Source: Solobacterium sp.
GTDB lineage: Bacteria > Bacillota_I > Bacilli_A > Erysipelotrichales > Erysipelotrichaceae
Assembly: GCA_022486705.1 (NCBI GenBank)
Contig: JAKVKC010000007.1
Coordinates: 22,774-86,773, forward strand
Reading direction: 5' to 3'
Length of the DNA: 64,000 nt
The translations under genes and the position numbers were made by a program. The notes under the pieces are model-generated. The model did no database searches, was not told the origin of the DNA, and was given only the letters and a program-made list of their open reading frames with translations. Shown here one piece after another: positions 29,901 to 35,758 of the stretch (positions are counted from its first letter, which is position 1; each line of letters opens with the position of its first letter).

Positions 29901-30549
29901 CAATGTGGCTGACATTGATACGAATCTTGTAAATCAGTGCGTAAGAACAATGTCAGATAATATCAGCAATGTATCTACTTTATCAGAAAAGAACACGGCA
30001 GTCTCGTCAATTCTTGCTTCGAATCCATTGCAAAGCAATACTGTTGTAGATGCTAAGGGAAATGAAACACAAGAATTAGTTGAAGCAGATACAAATTTCT
30101 TTACAGGTACTACAGTGCAACTGAAAGATACAACATTGCAATATGATATTACTCCTACTGTGAGTATTCATCAAAAAGATAGTAAAATTGAGCTGGGCTC
30201 CACAGAATTAAATGTAACAGAGAATATAAATATGGCATTGCCGGTTGGGAATCTTGTAGATTCATCTGTAACTCAAGTCTATGTGGTTCATGAAAAAAAG
30301 GATGGAACGAAGATTGTAAAAATAGGCATTGTTAACAATGGAATAGTAACTTTTGAAAACTCAGATGGTTTTTCTACTTTTGAAATTTTACTGAATACAG
30401 AAGTGAACGATGAAAACACGAAACAGCTTATGAACACTGCTGATACAGGAGATGCAACAAATACTCTTTTCTACGCTGGAATAATGCTTATCAGTTCATT
30501 CTCCGCATTGGCAATTGTTTTGTTTAAGAAAAAGTATCTTCAGAATTAG
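26959..30549 (+). CDS. Secreted cell-surface protein with BIG2-like (bacterial Ig-like) repeats
   Basis: A 1196-residue exported protein. The signal peptide covers residues 1-34 (basic n-region, hydrophobic core, cleavage after VYA). Many Ig-like group 2 domains follow, with strand patterns such as LKAGTSVIRVTS, LKEGTSTVTASL and IKAGEAEIRLTS. A larger unit of about 370-380 residues is repeated: NRKAPTS near 405 recurs as DRKMPTA near 776, and NLYV near 48 recurs near 430; a partial third unit starts near 800. The C-terminus has a hydrophobic helix and KKKYLQN tail preceded by TADTGD instead of LPxTG, so it is membrane- or variant-sortase-anchored. AGGAGG fixes the start (26959 or 26962). It is more AT-rich than its neighbours, suggesting acquisition or a different selective regime. 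Confidence 0.88.
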   Translation: MMSLKLKKQIIKFISILMSFICMLSLVQPVYADYKGTQKLTGGTAPNNLYVFNTLSVFTGDTESIYASYDSGETFDTNTIFTVISGTENIQVDKSVDTNNQASVKGLKAGTSVIRVTSAANTKLKEDVTVTVKDEEAYSSLSFSSESTTFKINNSEFPSYQSISYTANPENVNPQRLTAVSSDPSVFDAAGLGKDTLSIKLYKEGTATLTLTAENGVSASIIVTIQAGNYATGFKDDIPHEITIKPNEKFNLDKFVRNYVEPENASSTENIKYAVNSSYCSAEISDGILDDKKQETFSVSATLENGVCTFIQVYVHDDVTAFDFDIKEYSIASDVKYLSLLNHLKTNLSSASLIDPNKITWTSSKENIAKIKNTNGLLEILSTGDTTITAKYRDFSASMVLHVINRKAPTSMSVLGTYKPLELYVGQVYNLYVNYDGSYELTDRHTDYTLSKGNDIVSIDSKSDSNSVNITANKVGEAELKVTSRANKELSKTVKITVKEAEQATAIKFRKSEITTTIRNGKVPNNVSYLDYSLEPYAASYTTSLKYSFDGPNDLLDQVKVQNGFVYYRPIKAGTTNLVLTADNGISSSVKITVLDGDYATGFVDQSSIQKKLKVGETLDFGANIRSGLAPADEKCSDEKITYSISNNGVGSVDENGIVTALKEGTSTVTASLMNGQTKSATIYVLNDVIDLEFTKEETSIALDELYPNVDSLLRLNKSLNAYNIPRDELKWSSSNDDVASFVTQNGYTSFRLNGIGDTTISATYEGHTASMILHVVDRKMPTAFDCADQLILDVGSCKGLSSVYEDNDIVYSDTAYEVISGSDTINVTQESKDNIVVEGIKAGEAEIRLTSKYNKNLSKVVKVTVESWDTQTTKIRLIDKTGKNILENSSADVIFGAKYDLEYSSKTSGKQIPNIFENMQNSTYLQTLGGGGVQELDYAYAIEYFVPSKLGAETIKIDDDHSITLNIVSEPIKVKDVVYNNVADIDTNLVNQCVRTMSDNISNVSTLSEKNTAVSSILASNPLQSNTVVDAKGNETQELVEADTNFFTGTTVQLKDTTLQYDITPTVSIHQKDSKIELGSTELNVTENINMALPVGNLVDSSVTQVYVVHEKKDGTKIVKIGIVNNGIVTFENSDGFSTFEILLNTEVNDENTKQLMNTADTGDATNTLFYAGIMLISSFSALAIVLFKKKYLQN

Positions 30550-30679
30550 GCTGGCAGCTTTGAAACTTCTTATGTGCATGAACATTTCTTACAGCGACTA
30601 ATGATAAATCCATACTGAATTGGTCACTTTCATGCAATTGTTGTATGATAGTAGGGTATAAAAATAGGGAGTAAAGAAT

Positions 30680-31255
30680 ATGTTTGACAATGCACAGTTA
30701 GATAAAATGATTATCTTTGCATTAATTGGCATCGTTGTGATCCTGGTCGTTGCAGTATTCGTTTTGGCGGTAAAAAGAAACATCTATTATGTGGATGAGA
30801 ATGGCAATGAGATCAAGCCGAATAAGAAATTATCTGCCAATGGACAGCCTGTCCATCCAGCTCCGCAGAAGATGACCCCGCTGAAGGCAGATCCGCTTCC
30901 GCAGGACTATGACAAAGCTGAACCGCTGGAGGTAAAGGGTTCAGCAGTTACGGGTGCGCTTGTTTCTGTCACGATCAATGGTGCAACATCGGAATCTGAG
31001 ATCACCAGTTTCCCATGCTTAATGGGAAGAGAGACTTCATCCTGCAATCTGGTCATTTCAGAACCAGCTGTATCAAGAAGACATGCTCAGATCATCGAAG
31101 AGGATGGAAATCTGTATTTGGAAGATGTTTCTGAACATAATGGCACCTTTATCAATGGCATCAAGCTTCCGCCTTTAGGCAGAGCACGGATCCATGAAGG
31201 GGATCAGATCAGTCTTGGCAGAGCGGAGATTGATGTACAGAAGCTTCTGTATTAA
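30680..31255 (+). CDS. Membrane-anchored FHA-domain protein
   Basis: A 191-residue protein with one N-terminal transmembrane helix (residues 10-30), a Pro/Lys-rich linker, and a C-terminal forkhead-associated domain (about 105-185). The FHA phosphothreonine-binding residues are visible: MGRETSSCNLVI (Gly-Arg), SRRHAQI (Ser-Arg-x-His) and EDVSEHNGTFINGI (Asn-Gly). It should bind Thr-phosphorylated partners near the membrane, implying a Ser/Thr kinase elsewhere; none is in this window. GGGAG precedes ATG 30680. It is followed by a terminator. Confidence 0.9.
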   Translation: MFDNAQLDKMIIFALIGIVVILVVAVFVLAVKRNIYYVDENGNEIKPNKKLSANGQPVHPAPQKMTPLKADPLPQDYDKAEPLEVKGSAVTGALVSVTINGATSESEITSFPCLMGRETSSCNLVISEPAVSRRHAQIIEEDGNLYLEDVSEHNGTFINGIKLPPLGRARIHEGDQISLGRAEIDVQKLLY

Positions 31256-31266
31256 TGTATCTATAG

Positions 31267-31292
31267 GAAGCGCAGAAATGTGCTTCTTTTTC
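31267..31292 (+). terminator. Terminator after the FHA gene
   Basis: GAAGCGCA (31267-31274) pairs with TGTGCTTC (31279-31286), with one G-U pair, followed by TTTTTC. Confidence 0.75.
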
Positions 31293-31390
31293 GTTGCAGA
31301 ACAGAATTCAGGATTTAGATGTTTCAATTCATCTGGGAACATATGATAATAGTTCTGCATAGAAGAGAAATGAAAGTGTAAAGTGAATAT

Positions 31391-33160
31391 ATGAAATGTA
31401 TCCATTGCGGTCATGAAAACAAAGAAGGTTCAAAGTTCTGCACATACTGCGGAGCTCCTTTGACGGTACCATCAGCTGCTTCTTTGGATGCAGCATCTTT
31501 TATAGAACTGGCTGAGGCATATACCGGCAATTTAGCTGCCGCAAAAAAGATCGTTTCTGCCAATGCCAATGATATCCGGACGATATCTGAAGCATGTACT
31601 GCATGGATCAGAGCGAAAGATCCTGTTCTGTTCCAGAATGCTGAGCCAAGTGAAGCGAACAGTCCTTTGCTGGATGCGATAGGAAAGACAGAAGATACAC
31701 TGCGGGATCTGGATTATGAAGAACGCATCTGTGTACTGATGCATTGCTTAGAAAAGATGGAACCGCAGGCGATCGCGAATATTTTAAATATTCCGGAGGA
31801 TGCAGTCCGGTATTATCTGCAGTGTGCGTATGAAAAAACACATCCGACAAAGATCCAGACACCGATCAATCATCCGGATACAAAGAAGAAAGCAGAACGC
31901 AGAAAGAGACATGTCCGTCATAGAGACAATAAGGAAGAAACAGAGAACAGTCCAAAGTTTCTGAAGAATATTACCATGCAGACAAAGATCATTGTGGCGG
32001 TGATCGCAGCTGTGATCATAGGAAGCTTCCTTGGTATCAAGAACTATGCACATAATGAATATCTCAGGGGCACGGCATTGCTGGCTGAAGAAAAATATGA
32101 GGAAGCAGCTGAACCATTGCTGAATGCCAAGAGATACGGCGGCAGTGAAGATGCGGGATTGAAGCTGGGAGATGTGTACTATGCCCAAGGAGACTATACG
32201 AAGGCACTGCAGGAATATCTTGCCTGCTCGAGCAGTCAGAAAGGCGTGAAAGATGCGCTGATCCGTACATATGAGAAACTGGCAGATGCGTCTGTAACTG
32301 ACCGCAACTATGGTACGGCGGCAGAGTATCTGCAGAAGCAGTATGATCTGGATGAGGATGATCATACAAATATTCGTCTGCAGGCTGTGCAGAATAATGG
32401 AACTTATACAGATGAGGATGGAAATATCTTCAATGCATGGGGAGACCCTGTTAAGCTGTGTGCGGTGAAGAAGGGCAAGACTCTGTATCAGGTAGACCTG
32501 GAATACAATGATGACCGTACATTGAAAGCAATGAAGGAATATGTATCAAACTATACAAGCAAAGTGAATTACAATCAGTTCGCGGATGATCAGAGGATCG
32601 AAGCGTCCTGGATCCTGAAGGATGATGGGACTGTGACATATTCGGTAGAAGCAGCTTCTTATGATGAACATGACAATCCTCTGCTGCAGACAGTAACAAC
32701 TTCTTCCTCTATCAAGAAGACAAATTACAGCTATACCTATGAAGAAGATCAGATCGCTTCTGCATCTGTCAGATCAAGTACAGGAACTGTCAAAGCAGAA
32801 TATACCTATAAGGATGATCAGCTGGTCGAGATCAAGAATGACGATGGGACATCCACGGTCTATAAATATGACCGCAAAGGGAATCTGGTCCATGAAACAG
32901 AAACAGAGGAAAATGGCGATATTATCACAGAGACTGCTTATGAATATGATGACAATGGCAGGGTCAAAGAAAAGACGGTCAAGAGAAATAAAACAGACAG
33001 CATTCTGCCGTATGCGGACAATGAAGATATCCTCTATACATATACTGAACAGGGAGATCCATATACATTGATCATCCGGAACAATAACAGTCAGGTGGCC
33101 AAAGGCTATTATATTGATGGTACAGGATGGATCATTCTGTACGATACTGCCGAGGAATGA
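31391..33160 (+). CDS. Mosaic zinc-ribbon / sigma-region-4-like / TM / TPR / YD-like membrane protein
   Basis: A 589-residue protein with an unusual order of modules. Residues 1-25 are a four-Cys zinc ribbon (CIHCG and CTYCG). Residues 30-155 are helical and end in a helix-turn-helix-like segment, MEPQAIANILNIPEDAVRYYL, that looks like sigma factor region 4. A basic stretch leads to one transmembrane helix (about 198-218). Residues 220-330 are TPR-like helices with paired Ala and Tyr. The rest is beta-rich with EYDDNGRVKEK and KYDRKGNLVHE units like YD/RHS repeats. The Cys and HTH side is likely cytoplasmic and the TPR/YD side outside. No function is known. The lipoprotein gene starts 10 nt after the stop. 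Confidence 0.75.
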   Translation: MKCIHCGHENKEGSKFCTYCGAPLTVPSAASLDAASFIELAEAYTGNLAAAKKIVSANANDIRTISEACTAWIRAKDPVLFQNAEPSEANSPLLDAIGKTEDTLRDLDYEERICVLMHCLEKMEPQAIANILNIPEDAVRYYLQCAYEKTHPTKIQTPINHPDTKKKAERRKRHVRHRDNKEETENSPKFLKNITMQTKIIVAVIAAVIIGSFLGIKNYAHNEYLRGTALLAEEKYEEAAEPLLNAKRYGGSEDAGLKLGDVYYAQGDYTKALQEYLACSSSQKGVKDALIRTYEKLADASVTDRNYGTAAEYLQKQYDLDEDDHTNIRLQAVQNNGTYTDEDGNIFNAWGDPVKLCAVKKGKTLYQVDLEYNDDRTLKAMKEYVSNYTSKVNYNQFADDQRIEASWILKDDGTVTYSVEAASYDEHDNPLLQTVTTSSSIKKTNYSYTYEEDQIASASVRSSTGTVKAEYTYKDDQLVEIKNDDGTSTVYKYDRKGNLVHETETEENGDIITETAYEYDDNGRVKEKTVKRNKTDSILPYADNEDILYTYTEQGDPYTLIIRNNNSQVAKGYYIDGTGWIILYDTAEE

Positions 33161-33170
33161 AGGAGAACAG

Positions 33171-33722
33171 ATGAAGAAAATCATGAAATATATGCTGGCT
33201 GGCATTGCCGCATGCATACTGACAGCCTGCACCAGCTATAAAACGATCACAGGAAATATCCACGAAAGTGTAGCGACGATGTTCTACCAGTTCACGGTAG
33301 AGGACTGCTACAGTACGCTGGCCATTGGGGAACATAAGCCAGAGGATGGAAAAATGTTCGTTGTTGTTTCGGTATCTATTGAAAATACATACAAAGGAAA
33401 GCTGTCACTGACGGATCATCACTTCCAGCTGCAGACACTGAGCAGTTCTGATGATGAGGAGGACAGTGAGAGCACGGCATCCGCATCCAGCGATATCAGC
33501 TATGTACTGCCGCTGTCAGGATCCTATCTTGCGGACGAACTTCCTAGCAGCTATGACCTTGAACAGTCGGAGACAAAAAAAGGAACGCTTGTCTTTGAAA
33601 TGCCGGCCACGGAGACGGTCTTCAACTTCTGCTCAGCAGATTATTTCAACTATGGCAGCAGTACTTCTTCCCCATCGACCGGGAATACATATTTTGTACA
33701 GATCACACCGGAGGCTCGCTGA
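33171..33722 (+). CDS. Lipoprotein with DUF4352-like Ig fold
   Basis: A 183-residue exported lipoprotein: basic start MKKIMKYM, hydrophobic core and lipobox LTAC at about residues 17-20, so Cys20 should be lipidated. The mature part has GKMFVVVSVSIENTYKGKLSL, resembling DUF4352/TRF2-like Ig-fold lipoproteins, then a Ser-rich loop of about 25 residues. The frame is open to 33114, but AAGGAG and the signal peptide fix ATG 33171. It lies 10 nt after the zinc-ribbon membrane protein, presumably in the same operon and possibly acting with its extracellular part. Confidence 0.85.
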   Translation: MKKIMKYMLAGIAACILTACTSYKTITGNIHESVATMFYQFTVEDCYSTLAIGEHKPEDGKMFVVVSVSIENTYKGKLSLTDHHFQLQTLSSSDDEEDSESTASASSDISYVLPLSGSYLADELPSSYDLEQSETKKGTLVFEMPATETVFNFCSADYFNYGSSTSSPSTGNTYFVQITPEAR

Positions 33723-33733
33723 GCCTCCTTTTT
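33710..33733 (+). terminator. Terminator after the lipoprotein gene
   Basis: GGAGGCTC (33710-33717) pairs perfectly with GAGCCTCC (33721-33728) over a 3-nt loop, then TTTTTG. The stem contains the stop codon. Confidence 0.92.
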
Positions 33734-33767
33734 GTAAAGGAAAGTTAACAGAAATGCACTGAATCTG

Positions 33768-33809
33768 CAACGTTCAGTTGGTAGAAAATGCTTTTATACT
33801 GCATATAAT
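33768..33809 (+). promoter_or_regulatory. Promoter with CAAC-N5-GTTG repeat before the XRE-AbrB gene
   Basis: CAAC (33768-33771) and GTTG (33777-33780) form an inverted repeat just upstream of the likely -35 position; a consensus -10 TATAAT lies at 33804-33809. The half-sites equal those upstream of the other XRE gene (16690-16702). A shared operator is inferred. Confidence 0.5.
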
Positions 33810-33839
33810 GAAATTATAGATAAGGAAAGTAGGAAAAGT

Positions 33840-34268
33840 ATGCTGAAAGACAATTTACTTACTTTAAGAAAACTGCATCACTATTCCCAGGAAACCGCAG
33901 CAGAAAAGATCGGTGTATCACGCCAATCGCTGGCCAAATGGGAGACAGGAGAATCTGTGCCGGATGTGGATAAATGCATGCGCATGGCAGAACTGTATCA
34001 GGTATCTTTAGATGATCTGGTGAACTATGCACAGGATAAGAGCGGCCTTGGCATTCCGCCGAAAGGCAAGCATCTGTTCGGATCAGTCACTGTCGGTGAG
34101 AAGGGACAGATCGTCATTCCTAAGAAAGCTAGAGAGATCTTTCACATCAAACCAGGCAGCACCATTCTGGTACTGGGTGATGAAGAACAGGGACTGGCTT
34201 TGATCTCATCAGAAAAGATGGAAGAACTGATGAGTGAAATTGCACATGCTATAAAGAAAGAGGACTGA
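33840..34268 (+). CDS. XRE helix-turn-helix fused to a SpoVT/AbrB domain
   Basis: A 142-residue transcription regulator with two DNA-binding folds. Residues 1-60 are an XRE helix-turn-helix (YSQETAAEKIGVSRQSLAKWETGESVPD). Residues 75-120 are an AbrB/MazE-type swapped-hairpin domain (VTVGEKGQIVIPKKAREIFHIKPGSTILVLGD). The combination should give a dimer with bipartite contacts. It is 1 nt from the ABC ATPase gene and likely regulates that transporter. The recognition helix is nearly the same as in the XRE membrane protein at 16776. Confidence 0.9.
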   Translation: MLKDNLLTLRKLHHYSQETAAEKIGVSRQSLAKWETGESVPDVDKCMRMAELYQVSLDDLVNYAQDKSGLGIPPKGKHLFGSVTVGEKGQIVIPKKAREIFHIKPGSTILVLGDEEQGLALISSEKMEELMSEIAHAIKKED

Positions 34269-34269
34269 T

Positions 34270-35001
34270 ATGAGCGAAATACTCCAGGTAAAGAATCTAA
34301 GCAAAACGTATCCGAAGTTCCAGCTGAAGGATGTTTCCTTTGCCATGGAACAGGGCTCTATTATGGGATTGATCGGACGGAATGGTGCGGGCAAAACAAC
34401 GACGATGAAATCCATGCTTGATCTTGTTCATCCAGATCAGGGAGAAGTTCTGTTCTTTGGCCAGTCCATTCATCAGAAAGAGAATACGATCCGGCAGAAG
34501 ATCGGCTACGCTTCCGGTGCCAATATATTCTATCCGCGCAAGAGGATCGGTGAAATTGCCAAGATGACCAAAACGTTCTATGACAGCTGGAACGAAGAAG
34601 CGTATCAGAAATATTTAAAGATGTTCGGCTTAGATGAAACGAAGAAACTGATGGAGCTGTCGGAAGGCATGAAAGTAAAATTCAGCCTGACGATTGCACT
34701 GTCCCATCATGCGGAACTGCTGATCTTGGATGAGCCGACCAGCGGACTGGATCCGGTATCCCGGGAAGAACTGCTGGAGATCTTTCAGTATTTGGCAAAG
34801 CAGGGAACATCGATCTTATTCTCTACGCATATCACAACGGATCTGGAGAAATGTGCTGACAGTATAACATATCTTAAAACAGGCAGAGTTATTGCCTCTA
34901 AGCCGATGCATGCATTCATGGCAGATTATCCAGAAGAACATTCACTGGAAGATATCATGGTACATTTGGAAAGGAGCCCGCTGTCTTTTGATGGGGAGTA
35001 A
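34270..35001 (+). CDS. ABC-2 type transporter ATP-binding protein
   Basis: A 243-residue ATPase. Walker A GRNGAGKTTT lies near residues 34-43, the signature LSEGMKVK near 134-141, Walker B LLILDEPTSGLDP, and the H-loop in STHI. It pairs with the small permease that follows 4 nt downstream. The arrangement regulator-ATPase-permease resembles modest exporters for peptides or antibiotics; the substrate is unknown. Confidence 0.92.
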   Translation: MSEILQVKNLSKTYPKFQLKDVSFAMEQGSIMGLIGRNGAGKTTTMKSMLDLVHPDQGEVLFFGQSIHQKENTIRQKIGYASGANIFYPRKRIGEIAKMTKTFYDSWNEEAYQKYLKMFGLDETKKLMELSEGMKVKFSLTIALSHHAELLILDEPTSGLDPVSREELLEIFQYLAKQGTSILFSTHITTDLEKCADSITYLKTGRVIASKPMHAFMADYPEEHSLEDIMVHLERSPLSFDGE

Positions 35002-35005
35002 AGCG

Positions 35006-35656
35006 ATGAAAAAACTACTGCATAAAGAATTCTGCTTTACAGCACTGCCTTTGACCTATCTCTTTCTTCTGTTTGCCTTCATGACATGGATCCCTGGCTA
35101 TCCGATCCTTGTCGGTGCCTTCTTTGCCTGCTTAGGGATCTTTCAGTCCTTTCTTTCAGCAAGAGAACAGAATGATCTTCTCTATACGGTGCTGATGCCT
35201 ATCTCAAAAGCTGATGCGGTCAAGGCAAGATATCTCTTTGCGATATGCATTGAGATGATCTATGTCATCCTATGCGCAATCCTGACAGCTTTCCGCATGA
35301 CAGTATGGAAAGATGTGCCGGCGTATGTGAACAATCCGATGATGAATGCCGATCCTGCGTATCTTGGCTATATTCTGCTTCTGTTTGCGGCTTTCAATGG
35401 GATCTTTATCAGAGGGTATTGGAAAACAGCATATGCCTTGGGCAAGCCGTTTCTGATCAGCGGCATTGTGATATTCCTGCTTGTCGGCATCGCGGAAACA
35501 CTGCACCATCTGCCTGGCATGACCTTTCTGAACAGCAGTACGGAAGGCCAGGGCATGCAGTATCTGATCCTAGGCGGAAGTCTGCTCATATATGCGGCCG
35601 TATCCTATCTCAGCATGAAAGCATCCTGCCGGGACTTTGAAAAAATCGATCTGTAA
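35006..35656 (+). CDS. ABC-2 type permease, short form
   Basis: A 216-residue membrane protein with about six hydrophobic helices, consistent with a single ABC-2 permease half that would work as a homodimer with the upstream ATPase. The frame opens at 34892 inside the ATPase gene, but MKKLLHKEF at 35006, after a GGGAG site, is the sensible start. The SAREQNDLLYTVLMPISKADAVKARY segment after helix 2 is the cytoplasmic loop expected to contact the ATPase. Confidence 0.82.
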   Translation: MKKLLHKEFCFTALPLTYLFLLFAFMTWIPGYPILVGAFFACLGIFQSFLSAREQNDLLYTVLMPISKADAVKARYLFAICIEMIYVILCAILTAFRMTVWKDVPAYVNNPMMNADPAYLGYILLLFAAFNGIFIRGYWKTAYALGKPFLISGIVIFLLVGIAETLHHLPGMTFLNSSTEGQGMQYLILGGSLLIYAAVSYLSMKASCRDFEKIDL

Positions 35657-35660
35657 AGGA

Positions 35661-35692
35661 ACGGAATATCTGAAAAGGTATTCTGTTTTTTT
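35661..35692 (+). terminator. Terminator after the XRE-AbrB ABC operon
   Basis: ACGGAATA (35661-35668) pairs with TATTCTGT (35679-35686), with one G-U pair, followed by seven T. Confidence 0.85.
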
Positions 35693-35758
35693 GTGAGAGC
35701 AGTACCTTTCTTCTTTTCGGCAGAGAAATGATACAATGGTACTGCTTACGGAGGCTTT

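Noticed and set aside
30430..30549. A canonical LPxTG sortase signal in the BIG2 protein
   Set aside because: The residues before the hydrophobic helix are TADTGD; Leu-Pro is absent, so a standard sortase A substrate is not supported.
33114..33170. Longer start for the lipoprotein gene
   Set aside because: It would put hydrophilic residues before the signal peptide and overlap the preceding gene; AAGGAG and the lipobox distance support 33171.
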